A stretch of DNA of 64,000 nucleotides from Alcaligenaceae bacterium (GCA_947380655.1 CANCRX010000011.1:1-64000), one strand, 5' to 3'. Shown: positions 1 to 8,607, numbered from the stretch's first letter. Made by a program: numbers and translations. The notes: generated by a model from the sequence alone, not told the origin.

Positions 1-622
1 CACCCACAGCGATTCGCTCGTTCAGCGAAATGACTTGAAAATAAACAGTGATGACGTCACCGACTAGCGTGAGTGCAACCGCCTCGCGATTGAACTCGCT
101 GGCCAACGCCTGTGCATATGCCGATTTAGAGTTAAAGCCTTTTTTACCCCAGAGATCTGCCTCGTAGTTCACAAGCAAACCTGCCTGATAGACAGGCTGA
201 CTGCCCCAGTCATTCGTGGTCGGTGCGTAACCCACGCCTTGTGCAGGGCCTTGGTTACGATAGCCGCCTGTTAAATCAATCGATGGTGACTGTGCAGCCT
301 TGACCGATTCGGCCTGCGCCCTGGACTGCGCCACGCGCGCAACAGCAACACGCAAGTCATAATTGTTTGTCAGTGCCGTATCAACGATCGCGTTGAGTTC
401 CTCGCTTTCAAAATCCTCCCACCACTTTTCTTTTGGACGCGGCAAACCATCCTGAACCGGGGCATTGAAGGAAGGTTTCAACCAGCGCACATACTCCGGC
501 CCATCAGGTGCGTCACCCTCTTCTTTAATTGGAGTCGTACATCCACCGATCAATACAGCTGAACAAGCCATCAATAACGACAAGCGGGTCCTACGCAGAG
601 GTCTGAACGTTTTGATAATCAT
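1..622 (-). CDS. RND efflux outer-membrane factor lipoprotein (partial, N-terminal 207 residues)
   Basis: This is the outer-membrane channel subunit (NodT/OprM/TolC-like) of a tripartite efflux pump, which exports substrates through the outer membrane with an RND pump and a periplasmic adaptor. The reading frame runs from an ATG at 622 to the window edge with no stop, so only the N-terminus is present. A basic start and hydrophobic stretch lead to the lipobox LIGGC, with acylated Cys28. It is followed by features usual in OMF lipoproteins: KEKWWEDFE, then a helix-forming stretch (LTNNYDLRVAVARVAQSRAQ), then QAGLLVNYEADLWGK. The usual length is about 470-500 residues, so over half lies outside the window. 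The adaptor and pump genes are not visible; such genes often lie directly upstream, but here the upstream side is AT-rich noncoding DNA. The family is confident; the substrate cannot be told. Confidence 0.85.
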   Translation of the reverse strand, partial: MIIKTFRPLRRTRLSLLMACSAVLIGGCTTPIKEEGDAPDGPEYVRWLKPSFNAPVQDGLPRPKEKWWEDFESEELNAIVDTALTNNYDLRVAVARVAQSRAQAESVKAAQSPSIDLTGGYRNQGPAQGVGYAPTTNDWGSQPVYQAGLLVNYEADLWGKKGFNSKSAYAQALASEFNREAVALTLVGDVITVYFQVISLNERIAVG

Positions 623-956
623 GTGATCGATAATGGATAGGAATAGTGCTTAACAGACTTTGTGAAAATCAGAGTGCAAGCGCTTAAATAAATTAGGAAA
701 ACAATTATGGAAAGTATATATAACCACACATAAAGTTATAGACCGCAGTCTATTTGTATCCATAATGTTTGACTATAGTTAAACTTCATTTAGATAAGTA
801 TTGTTGTAATTTGTTTACAGTATATTTAAAACATATAAATTAGTATATATATCCCAAATCAATTGTTCATCTTGAAAATAGGTGAAATTCATTTGCTCAC
901 TCCTGAATTAGTGCGCATAATCAGCGCAACCAAACATCACAGACTGATGAATAGAA
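623..956. other. AT-rich intergenic region between divergent genes
   Basis: This gene-free stretch separates the efflux lipoprotein (minus) from the HD-GYP gene (plus) and is much richer in A and T than the flanking coding DNA. It must hold the promoters of both genes. I see no tRNA, no convincing small ORF and no long inverted repeat. The composition could reflect a silenced (H-NS/MvaT-like) regulatory region; that is inference. Confidence 0.6.
769..796 (+). promoter_or_regulatory. Candidate sigma-70 promoter for the HD-GYP gene
   Basis: TTGACT (769-774) and TAGATA (791-796) are separated by 16 bases and point toward the HD-GYP gene. The match to TTGACA/TATAAT is moderate. In such AT-rich DNA chance matches are common, and the start codon is 160 bases further on, so this is only a candidate. 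Confidence 0.3.
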
Positions 957-2573
957 ATGACTGAGACCATTAACGACAAGCATTTAATGCAGCAGCTGTT
1001 AAAAATCGGCGCGCTACTCAGCAACGAAAAAGATATCCACCATCTTTTTGAAATCATTCTTCAAGCTGCGATGGATGTGACGCATGCCGATGGTGGAACG
1101 CTCTACCGTCTGACTGAAGATCAAAAACTTCGCTTCGAGTTGCTCCATACGCGAAGCAAAAATGTACACCTGGGTGGCAAAAGCCATCTAGAGATCAAAA
1201 TCCCCCCCATGTCTTTAGTCAACGCGCAGGGCGAACCAGAGCTCGCTAAAGTCGTCTGCTATGCCGTCAACAAGGACGAGGCTGTCAATATTCCTGATGC
1301 GTACAACGCGACAGGCTTTGATTTCTCAGGTACGCGTGCTTTCGATGAGCATAACAACTACCGCTCGCAGTCATTCCTGACGATCCCGATGAAAACGCTT
1401 GAGGGCGAAATCATTGGTGCAATGCAGCTGATCAATGCGTCTGATCCTCTGACCGGTCTGATCATCCCGTTCTCAACTGAAGCTCAAGAAATTGTCGAAG
1501 CGCTTTCTTCGCAACTGGCTGTGGCACTGACCAATCGACTACTAATTGATCGACTTCAAGAACTGTTCGAATCCCTGATTAAACTCATCAACCAGGCAAT
1601 TGACGATAAATCACCCTACACGGGCGGACACTGTAACCGGGTACCTGAACTGACCTTAATGCTTGCCGAGGCCGCAAACAAATGTTCAGCGGGTCCCCTG
1701 AAAGATTTCACCATCAACGACGAAGACCGCACAGAACTGCGCATCGCCGGTCTGCTGCACGACTGCGGCAAGATCTCCACTCCAGTCCATGTGGTAGATA
1801 AAGCCACCAAGCTCGAAACGATTTTCGATCGTATTGAATTCGTTCGCCTGCGTGCCGAGATGATCCGTCGCGATATTGAACTCGCCTGCTTGAAAAATGA
1901 AATCACCGAAAATGATGCCCAAGCTCGCTTGCAAGGTTTACAGGACGATTGCGCCTTCCTGGAAAAATGCAATATCGGTGGCGAATTCATGAAAGATCCA
2001 GATGTTGAACGCGTGCAACTGATGGCAGAAAAATATCGCTGGAATGATTTCTCCGGTCAATCGAGACCTTTCCTTACAGACGATGAAGTCAAAAACCTCA
2101 CCATCCGCGCAGGCACGCTCACGGGTGAAGAAAGACAAATCATCAACCACCATATCGAAATGACGATTGCCATGCTTGAACAATTACCTTGGCCGCGTCA
2201 TTTAAAAAATGTCCCCGAGTATGCGGGCGGTCACCACGAAAAAATGGACGGTAAAGGTTATCCACGTGGACTCAAGCGTGAGGACATGTCTATTCAGGCC
2301 CGCTGTATGGGGATAGCCGATATTTTCGAAGCTCTGACCGCTGTAGATCGCCCCTACAAAAAAGGCAAAACACTGAGCGAAGCACTAGATATTCTGGGGA
2401 AAATGAAACTCGGTCAACACGTCGATCCGGATCTGTTTGATGTATTTATCTGGGATCGTGTCTATGAAGACTACGCTAAGCAATTTCTGAACGCCGAACA
2501 AATCGATACCATCGATTTTGAAAAAATCCCTGGTTACAATCCACCACCAGAAAACTATTACGCGCAAACGTAA
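957..2573 (+). CDS. GAF domain plus HD-GYP domain protein (putative cyclic-di-GMP phosphodiesterase)
   Basis: This is a predicted cytoplasmic c-di-GMP hydrolase with a small-molecule or redox-sensing GAF domain at about residues 25-195. The HD-GYP half shows an early metal His (TGGHCNRV, H225), the HD pair in LLHDCGKIS (H268-D269, K272), HHEKMDGKGYP (426-436) and ADIFEALTAVDRPYK (453-467). All expected metal ligands seem present, so an active enzyme is likely. About 100 charged, helix-rich residues (roughly 285-385) are inserted between the HD and second-His segments, making the catalytic half longer than a standard HD-GYP domain. No strong Shine-Dalgarno sequence precedes the ATG. The gene converges on the LuxR-type regulator, with two bases between the stop codons. 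Activity is inferred from motifs alone. Confidence 0.85.
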   Translation: MTETINDKHLMQQLLKIGALLSNEKDIHHLFEIILQAAMDVTHADGGTLYRLTEDQKLRFELLHTRSKNVHLGGKSHLEIKIPPMSLVNAQGEPELAKVVCYAVNKDEAVNIPDAYNATGFDFSGTRAFDEHNNYRSQSFLTIPMKTLEGEIIGAMQLINASDPLTGLIIPFSTEAQEIVEALSSQLAVALTNRLLIDRLQELFESLIKLINQAIDDKSPYTGGHCNRVPELTLMLAEAANKCSAGPLKDFTINDEDRTELRIAGLLHDCGKISTPVHVVDKATKLETIFDRIEFVRLRAEMIRRDIELACLKNEITENDAQARLQGLQDDCAFLEKCNIGGEFMKDPDVERVQLMAEKYRWNDFSGQSRPFLTDDEVKNLTIRAGTLTGEERQIINHHIEMTIAMLEQLPWPRHLKNVPEYAGGHHEKMDGKGYPRGLKREDMSIQARCMGIADIFEALTAVDRPYKKGKTLSEALDILGKMKLGQHVDPDLFDVFIWDRVYEDYAKQFLNAEQIDTIDFEKIPGYNPPPENYYAQT

Positions 2574-2575
2574 AG

Positions 2576-3220
2576 TTAAGTGCTCAGATGCTGCTGAGCA
2601 AAAACAAAAAGCTCAAGGCGATTAGCAAGTGACAGCTTGCTATAAATAGAGGTTAAGTGATTACGCACCGTGTTTTCACTGATCTTAAGAATCTTTGCTG
2701 TATCACGCAGAGTCTGACCTCCGCCATTAACGATCGCCTGAATCACCATCTTTTCTTTGGCAGTCAGTAAGGCAATCCGTGCCTGTTCAGGGGTGAGTTC
2801 ACGCGCGGCGCCAAAAGTGCTGAGCAACCTGGAAGTCGCCACCCGATTCAACCAAAACTCACCCGCATAGACCTTGGACATCGCTTTCGTGAGTTGAGCA
2901 AAATCCGCATCGCATCCCAACACCCCACGCACGCCTTCTTTTACCCAAGTCTCAAGCAGTGGAGACTCTTCATCTAGCGTCAGCAAGATAATTTTTGCAT
3001 GACTTAAGGCAACTATTTTTGTAATCAGTTCTGAATGCTCAAGCGTCGGATCCAGCAAAATCAGGTCGAATAGCTCGGTGGTTTGATCAAGCAGTTCGAT
3101 CAGATCAGTTCCTCGACCAAGCGTAGAAACAACATGAAAATTTTTGTCTGTGCTGATCAAACCTGTCAAGGCAGCTTGCATCAGACGACTGGGATGAACA
3201 ATCAGTATTTTTATTTGCAT
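2576..3220 (-). CDS. LuxR/NarL-family response regulator
   Basis: The protein has an N-terminal receiver-like domain (IKILIVHPSRLMQAALTGL; candidate phospho-acceptor Asp in LILLDPTLEHSE) and a C-terminal LuxR-type helix-turn-helix (LTAKEKMVIQAIVNGGGQTL, then ISENTVRNHLTSIYSKLSLA). It should be a DNA-binding transcription regulator of about 214 residues. The frame stays open upstream to 3352, but that extension would be translated out of the rpoD terminator hairpin (3321-3346), so I place the start at the ATG at 3220, just before the receiver domain; an ATG at 3268 is the alternative. No histidine kinase is adjacent. The convergent c-di-GMP gene suggests, without proving, a shared role in surface or biofilm behaviour. 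Confidence 0.8.
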   Translation of the reverse strand: MQIKILIVHPSRLMQAALTGLISTDKNFHVVSTLGRGTDLIELLDQTTELFDLILLDPTLEHSELITKIVALSHAKIILLTLDEESPLLETWVKEGVRGVLGCDADFAQLTKAMSKVYAGEFWLNRVATSRLLSTFGAARELTPEQARIALLTAKEKMVIQAIVNGGGQTLRDTAKILKISENTVRNHLTSIYSKLSLANRLELFVFAQQHLST

Positions 3221-3316
3221 GTTGGGTGAGTAATGTTCAATACGGAATAGTCCAATTGGGCTAATCATATCACTACAGCATTGAATTACCTTCAAAATCA
3301 AGGTAATTATCCGCTC

Positions 3317-3346
3317 AAAAAAAAACCACGATTTCTCGTGGTTTTT
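3317..3346 (-). terminator. Intrinsic terminator of rpoD
   Basis: An 11-base-pair stem (3321-3331 with 3336-3346) with a four-base loop is followed, in the direction of rpoD transcription, by a run of T residues (the A-run at 3317-3325 on the plus strand). It starts about 20 bases after the rpoD stop codon. It also lies upstream of the LuxR-type gene and decides that gene's start. Confidence 0.85.
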
Positions 3347-3366
3347 AAGCAAACCTGACGCCTGAC

Positions 3367-6237
3367 TTACTGACCTTCTAGAAAGCTTTTCAGTTTGTCA
3401 GAACGGCTCGGATGGCGCAGCTTACGCAACGCTTTAGCCTCTATTTGTCGAATACGCTCACGCGTCACATCAAACTGTTTACCGACTTCTTCGAGTGTCT
3501 GATCGGTGCTCATTTCAATACCAAAACGCATGCGCAGTACTTTTGCTTCACGTGGGGTCAGAGAGTCCAGGACTTCTTTCACAACGTTATGCATCGAACT
3601 GTGCAACGCAGCGTCCGCAGGCGCCAGTGTATGGGTATCTTCAATGAAATCGCCCAGATGAGAATCATCATCATCACCAATCGGTGTTTCCATCGAAATG
3701 GGTTCTTTAGCAATTTTCAGGATCTTGCGGATCTTGTCCTCGGGCATATCCATTTTCGATGCCAGCGTTGCGGGATCCGGCTCAGCACCGGTCTCCTGCA
3801 AGATCTGACGGCTGATACGATTCATCTTGTTGATGGTCTCGATCATGTGGACTGGAATACGGATGGTGCGGGCCTGATCCGCAATCGAACGCGTAATGGC
3901 CTGACGAATCCACCAGGTCGCGTAAGTTGAAAATTTGTAGCCGCGACGGTATTCAAATTTATCCACTGCTTTCATCAGACCAATGTTGCCTTCCTGGATC
4001 AGATCCAGGAATTGCAAACCACGGTTGGTGTATTTTTTCGCGATCGAAATCACCAGACGCAAGTTAGCCTCTGTCATTTCACGCTTGGCCTTGCGGGCTT
4101 TTGCTTCGCCAGTCGCCATCTTTTTGTTGACGTCTTTCAGGTCTTTCAACGGCAACACGACGCGGGTTTGCAGATCGATCAGCTTCTGCTGTAATTCTTG
4201 AACGGCAGGAACATGGCGTCGCAACGTGACGGAGTAATCGGCAGCACTTTCGATCTCACCAATGACCCATTCAAGATTCGTCTCGTTACCGGGGAACACC
4301 TTAATAAAGTGCGCACGGGGCATGCCAGCGCGATCCACGCAGGTGTGCAGGACAGCGCGTTCAATTTTGCGGACTTCTTCGACTTGCTGACGCAAGGTAT
4401 CGGCCAGACGCTCAACCATTTTCGCGGTAAAGCGCACCCCCATTAATTCATTGAGGATGATTTCCTGAGCTTGCATGTAATTTTCTGAGCGATAGCCTTC
4501 TTTTTCGTACGAGCTACGCATTCTGATGAATTGCGTTGCAACGACATCGAACTTAGCCAGTCCCTTGACGCGCAGGTCTTCTAGTTGCTTGCTGCTCATG
4601 CCACCTGCTGGGCCGTCTTCCTCGGCTTCGTCGGCCACACCAGCACCAGCATACTCTGCGCCATCATCATCAACCAGACCATCAATGACTTCGTCGATTT
4701 GAGCTTGTGCATCGCGCACACGCTGAACGTGACTGATAATTTCATTAATCGTCGTCGGGCAAGTCGAAATGGCCTTAACCATGTCTTTGAGACCGCCTTC
4801 GATGCGCTTGGCGATTTCTATTTCGCCTTCGCGAGTCAGCAACTCAACCGTACCCATTTCACGCATATACATGCGCACCGGATCCGTGGTGCGACCAAAG
4901 TCAGAGTCCACCGTTGTCAAGGCGGCTTCGGCCTCGTCTTCGACGTCGTCATCAGACGTCGCGACAGGGGCATTCTCACCCAGCAGCAGTGTTTCAGCAT
5001 CCGGAGCCTGGTCATAGACCGCGATGCCCATGTCACTGAAAGTACTGATAATGCCGTCAATCGCCTCAGCATCAACCAAATCATCTGGGAGATGATCGTT
5101 AATCTCACCATAGGTCAGATAGCCGCGATCCTTACCGAGTTTGATCAGGAGCTTCAGACGGTTACGACGTGCTTCGTATTCTTCGGGCGTCATCGGACCG
5201 CGAGCGATCAGATCTTTGCCCTCGCCTTTGCCACGTTTACCGCGTTTGACCGGCTTGAGTTCAGGCAGTGCCTCAACCTCACCATCACCATCACCCGCAT
5301 CACCAAACTCGCTGTCCGCATTGTTATTTGGATTTTTGGAGGGGCGACCAGGACGACGTCCAGTCCCACCGGGTGGACGACCTGCAGCCTTAGCTGGTTT
5401 TTCACCGTCCTCGCCTTTAGCTGCTTTAACAGGTGCGGGCTTGGACACATCAACTTTGCCAGGTGCTTTGGAGGCAACCAACGCAGCAGGTGCGACTTTG
5501 GCAGGCGTAACAGGCGCAGCTTTAGCGGGCGACTTGGCAGCTGCTGACTTAGTTGTATCAGACTTCGGTGCTGCTGTTTTAGGTGCTGCTGTTTTAGGTG
5601 CTGCGGCAGACGTACCTGCTTTAGCTGGAGCAGGCTTGGCTGCTACGACAGGTTTTGCAGGCTCTTTTACTGCAGGTTTCGCTGCGACTTTAACTGCGGG
5701 TTTTGCTACGGGTTTAGCTGCTGATTTTGCTGCAACTTTTACGGGTGTTTTAGCAGGTGCTGCTTTGGACTTTGGTGATACCGACTTCATTGATTCCTTG
5801 ACTGACTGAACGGCAGATTTTGCTGCTGATTTTGAAACAGGCTTCGCGCCAGCGGATGCTTTGCCGGCGGTTTTGACTGGGTGTTTGGTACTTGCAGGCG
5901 GCTTGGCGCCTGCTTTTGTCGCGACCCGACTAGGTGCTGACTTAGCCACGGGCTTAGGAGCAACTTTCGTTGCAGGCTTCGCTGCGGGCTTAGCACTCAC
6001 TTTAGCCGCGGGTTTGGGCGCAGCTTTGGATGCTGGCTGACTAGATTTTTTGACCACTGCGACAACTGGCTTAACGGGCTTCTTGGATGAGGCGGAAGCT
6101 TTAGCGACGGATTTTGCTGCGTGGACTGGAGCTTTGCTAGGAGCTTTGGCTGCCGATTTGGCGGGCGCTTTTGCTGAAGTCTTCGGTGCAGGTTTGGCCG
6201 CAGCCATTGTTTTTTTGATGCCAGTTGATTGGGTCAT
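3367..6237 (-). CDS. rpoD: RNA polymerase primary sigma factor RpoD with long Lys/Ala/Pro-rich N-terminal tail
   Basis: This housekeeping sigma-70 directs core RNA polymerase to most promoters. Conserved regions: 1.1 at about 350-410 (MTPEEYEARRNRLKLLIKLG), 1.2 at about 451-482 (TDPVRMYMREMGTVELL), region 2 at about 720-795 (ANLRLVISIAKKY, STYATWWIRQAITRSIADQA), region 3 at about 800-885, and region 4 to the C-terminus (LTPREAKVLRMRFG, VTRERIRQIEAKALRKLR). The protein has 956 residues, against 613 in E. coli. The excess is an N-terminal low-complexity tail (about 1-300) of K/A/P/S repeats resembling histone H1, ending in the AT-hook-like GRRPGRPSK, then an acidic stretch. The tail is in frame with no internal stop. 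It is the last gene of rpsU-dnaG-rpoD and has its own terminator. Confidence 0.97.
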   Translation of the reverse strand: MTQSTGIKKTMAAAKPAPKTSAKAPAKSAAKAPSKAPVHAAKSVAKASASSKKPVKPVVAVVKKSSQPASKAAPKPAAKVSAKPAAKPATKVAPKPVAKSAPSRVATKAGAKPPASTKHPVKTAGKASAGAKPVSKSAAKSAVQSVKESMKSVSPKSKAAPAKTPVKVAAKSAAKPVAKPAVKVAAKPAVKEPAKPVVAAKPAPAKAGTSAAAPKTAAPKTAAPKSDTTKSAAAKSPAKAAPVTPAKVAPAALVASKAPGKVDVSKPAPVKAAKGEDGEKPAKAAGRPPGGTGRRPGRPSKNPNNNADSEFGDAGDGDGEVEALPELKPVKRGKRGKGEGKDLIARGPMTPEEYEARRNRLKLLIKLGKDRGYLTYGEINDHLPDDLVDAEAIDGIISTFSDMGIAVYDQAPDAETLLLGENAPVATSDDDVEDEAEAALTTVDSDFGRTTDPVRMYMREMGTVELLTREGEIEIAKRIEGGLKDMVKAISTCPTTINEIISHVQRVRDAQAQIDEVIDGLVDDDGAEYAGAGVADEAEEDGPAGGMSSKQLEDLRVKGLAKFDVVATQFIRMRSSYEKEGYRSENYMQAQEIILNELMGVRFTAKMVERLADTLRQQVEEVRKIERAVLHTCVDRAGMPRAHFIKVFPGNETNLEWVIGEIESAADYSVTLRRHVPAVQELQQKLIDLQTRVVLPLKDLKDVNKKMATGEAKARKAKREMTEANLRLVISIAKKYTNRGLQFLDLIQEGNIGLMKAVDKFEYRRGYKFSTYATWWIRQAITRSIADQARTIRIPVHMIETINKMNRISRQILQETGAEPDPATLASKMDMPEDKIRKILKIAKEPISMETPIGDDDDSHLGDFIEDTHTLAPADAALHSSMHNVVKEVLDSLTPREAKVLRMRFGIEMSTDQTLEEVGKQFDVTRERIRQIEAKALRKLRHPSRSDKLKSFLEGQ

Positions 6238-6305
6238 GATCGCTCTTTGGTCGCTCAGGTGTAATGCATAAGCATTGAACTTGAGGCATGTTCTATGTAC
6301 CGTAA

Positions 6306-6331
6306 AAACTAAAGGCGCTTTAAAACGCCCA
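6306..6331 (-). terminator. Weak hairpin between dnaG and rpoD (possible attenuator)
   Basis: In the 215-base gap between dnaG and rpoD, GGCG and CGCC arms (6315-6330) with a partly pairing AT-rich middle are followed on the minus strand by a T-rich stretch. The stem is short, so readthrough is likely. Internal control in this operon is known in E. coli; this particular element is inference. Confidence 0.3.
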
Positions 6332-6452
6332 AATTATTACGCTGGTTTGAAGCACATTGATTGAAACACTTAGACTGAGGCACTAACTACTGAAGCTTTT
6401 TACTGATTTTTAACTAAGTTCACACGGTTTGCTGCACGGAATTTTAACCGAA

Positions 6453-8564
6453 CTAACTGGCCTTACCGGCATCAATCGCCCTAATTAGACGGGCGATACG
6501 TTGAGAAAGTTCCCCATATTTTTGCTGTAATTGCAAATTATTTTCACCTAGTGCAATTAAAGCGCCCTGCTCTTGCCTCAAACTCTCAAGTTCGATGCGT
6601 CGTAAAGCGTCTTCCCATTCTTTCTGGGGATCAGGCAATACCTCCTGAGCCATCAAATCCGCTGCAACCGAGGCCATCAGCACACCCAAATCCCCACCAG
6701 GATCGGCAGCCTGAATCAAAGCTCCCACATGACGGGCACCGCTTGATTGAGCCAGCACAATTAAATCCCTGACCATTTCAAGATGGGGGCCACGCTCGAG
6801 AACTTCAAGCTGTTGATCGCCCATTTGATCGACTAATTCAGGATGACTGAGCAAAAGCCTCAGTAAGCGACGCGCCATCGGGGCAACCGTTCGGCGCGTG
6901 GGTATTGCGCCTGGAGGCACTGGCGCCTGCTTTTTTCCAAATCGATCCCAGTTCTTTTTGCCACGCGGGGGCTCGATACCCGTGTAGGACTGCTGGGAAT
7001 AGCTCGATTTTGCATATCCCTGATTGGAATAGCCGGTATTTGAGTAATCGGTTGTTGAATAATCTGGAACCTGGGAGTCAAAGCCGACATCATCCGGAAT
7101 ACCCAGATAATCCGGCTCGCCTCCAACACTTGATCCAGGCGGCTGACTAGCTGTGCCTGCAGGCACCTCGCCAGTAATACCGGCATTCAGACGCCCCCCA
7201 GGCTGACCCGCTGAGCGGGTATTCGGCACACCAGCACCCCCGGCTCCAGGCAAACCTGCCAACGCATGCGGCACATCGCGCGCCAACAACTGTGCAAGCT
7301 CCTCAGGCGTCAGCAGCACCAAGCGCGCCAACTCATTTTGCAATTGGATCTTGAGTGTAATGTCGGGAATCTGTGCAAGTAACGGGCGAGCTTCGTGTAC
7401 CAGCGCTGAACGCCCTTCAACTTCTTTAATCTTGTGCCTGCTTGACAACTCATTGAGAAAAAATGTTGATAAGGCATCGGACTCGCTCAAACACGCTCTG
7501 AATGCCTCTTGCCCAAACTGCCTGATATAACTGTCTGGATCGTGCTCTGCCGGCAAAAAAAGGAACCGGATAGAAATATCGTCGCGCAACAAAGGCAAAC
7601 AAGTCTGCAAGGCGCGCCAAGCGGCTCTGCGCCCGGCTCCGTCACCATCGAAACTAAAGATGATGCGATCACTCGCACGCAACAACTTTTGAATGTGCAT
7701 GGGTGTGGTGGCGGTACCCAGTGTTGCCACAGCATTACCTACGCCCAGTTGCGCAAGGCCCACTACATCCATATAGCCTTCGACGACGATGACGCAATCT
7801 TCTGCGCGAATGGCTGTGCGTGCTTCAAACAAGCCGTAGAGCTCGTTACCTTTTGAAAAAACCGGAGTTTCAGGGGAATTCAGGTATTTAGGTTCACCCT
7901 TACCGATGATGCGACCACCAAAACCAACTATCTCGCCTTTAACGTTGCGAATGGGGAACATCACACGTTCACGGAAACGGTCATAGCGTCGACCGTCTTC
8001 AGACTCGATCACAAGACCTGACTCAACCAAAATAGGATCGTTATAGTTCTGGAAAACCTTACCCAGGGACTGACGCTCTGCCGTCGCCCACCCCAGACCG
8101 AATGTTTTAGCTATCTGTCCTGTCAGACCTCGCTGTTGCAGGTAACGAATCGCCGCAGGACTCTCTCTAAGCTGAGCCATGTAGTGTGTCTGGGCTTTTT
8201 GCAAGACCAGAGTGTGCTGGGAGATTTCTTCTTTGCGACGAGCGGTCGCTGCCTGCTGGCCGGGTGAGCGGCTCTCTTCTGGAACAGTCATGCCGACCGC
8301 CCCAGCCAAGCTGCGTACAGCCTCGGGGAAACTAGCCCCGGTGTGTTCCATCAGAAAAGTAATCGCGCTGCCATGCGCTCCGCAACCAAAGCAGTGATAA
8401 AACTGTTTAGTGGGACTGACAGTAAATGAGGGAGACTTTTCGTTATGAAAGGGGCACAACCCGAGCAGGTTGACACCGCCTTTCTTTAACTGCACGTAGC
8501 GCCCGACAACATCCGCGACATCTACGCGGGTTAGGAGATCCTGGATAAAGGAATCAGGGATCAC
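6453..8564 (-). CDS. dnaG: DNA primase DnaG
   Basis: DnaG synthesises RNA primers at the replication fork and is recruited by the DnaB helicase. The N-terminal zinc ribbon has Cys37, His40, Cys58 and Cys61 (CPFHNEKSPSFT, FYHCFGCGAHG). The TOPRIM catalytic core has Glu262 in VVEGYMDVVGL and DGDGAG at 306-311. The C-terminal helical DnaB-binding domain begins near 560. The protein has 703 residues, against 581 in E. coli. The extra length is a low-complexity linker (about 432-560): first Gly/Pro/Ala-rich, then a segment (501-527) with Tyr at every fifth residue. The start is GTG with no clear Shine-Dalgarno site, which fits the low primase level usual in this operon. rpsU lies 43 bases upstream, with a hairpin between. 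Confidence 0.97.
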   Translation of the reverse strand: MIPDSFIQDLLTRVDVADVVGRYVQLKKGGVNLLGLCPFHNEKSPSFTVSPTKQFYHCFGCGAHGSAITFLMEHTGASFPEAVRSLAGAVGMTVPEESRSPGQQAATARRKEEISQHTLVLQKAQTHYMAQLRESPAAIRYLQQRGLTGQIAKTFGLGWATAERQSLGKVFQNYNDPILVESGLVIESEDGRRYDRFRERVMFPIRNVKGEIVGFGGRIIGKGEPKYLNSPETPVFSKGNELYGLFEARTAIRAEDCVIVVEGYMDVVGLAQLGVGNAVATLGTATTPMHIQKLLRASDRIIFSFDGDGAGRRAAWRALQTCLPLLRDDISIRFLFLPAEHDPDSYIRQFGQEAFRACLSESDALSTFFLNELSSRHKIKEVEGRSALVHEARPLLAQIPDITLKIQLQNELARLVLLTPEELAQLLARDVPHALAGLPGAGGAGVPNTRSAGQPGGRLNAGITGEVPAGTASQPPGSSVGGEPDYLGIPDDVGFDSQVPDYSTTDYSNTGYSNQGYAKSSYSQQSYTGIEPPRGKKNWDRFGKKQAPVPPGAIPTRRTVAPMARRLLRLLLSHPELVDQMGDQQLEVLERGPHLEMVRDLIVLAQSSGARHVGALIQAADPGGDLGVLMASVAADLMAQEVLPDPQKEWEDALRRIELESLRQEQGALIALGENNLQLQQKYGELSQRIARLIRAIDAGKAS
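6984..7064 (-). repeat. Degenerate 15-bp tandem repeat encoding Tyr pentapeptides inside dnaG
   Basis: Codons 501-527 of dnaG encode six units of pattern [D/G/S]-Y-[S/A/T]-x-x, with Tyr at 502, 507, 512, 517, 522 and 527. The DNA units have diverged while the Tyr register is kept, suggesting an old expansion under selection at protein level. Confidence 0.8.
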
Positions 8565-8581
8565 CGATCAGGCCATACGAT

Positions 8582-8605
8582 ATTGGCGCACAACATGGCG
8601 CCAAT
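8582..8605 (-). promoter_or_regulatory. Hairpin between rpsU and dnaG (attenuator or RNA-processing element)
   Basis: ATTGGCGC (8582-8589) and GCGCCAAT (8598-8605) form a perfect eight-base-pair stem with an eight-base loop, two bases beyond the rpsU stop codon. No T-run follows, so it is not a standard intrinsic terminator. In E. coli an attenuating terminator in the same place gives much more S21 than primase; a similar role is inferred here. Confidence 0.6.
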
Positions 8606-8607
8606 GA

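Noticed and set aside
2581..2600. Hairpin TGCTCAG/CTGAGCA near the convergent stops
   Set aside because: It lies within the regulator's last codons, with an A-run on the plus strand and no T-run after it in either reading direction, so it is not a terminator.
3221..3352. Longer N-terminus of the LuxR-type regulator (44 extra residues)
   Set aside because: The extra codons run through the rpoD intrinsic terminator and have no receiver-domain similarity; the ATG at 3220 fits the family.
4585..5547. Long open frames on the plus strand inside rpoD (up to 320 residues)
   Set aside because: They are antisense to a clearly conserved gene; the repeated K/A/P codons leave opposite frames open. No family features and no ribosome site.
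5141..5809. Plus-strand Ala/Gly/Leu-rich frame of 222 residues opposite the rpoD tail
   Set aside because: It is the mirror of the Lys/Ala/Pro repeat codons, a composition artefact.
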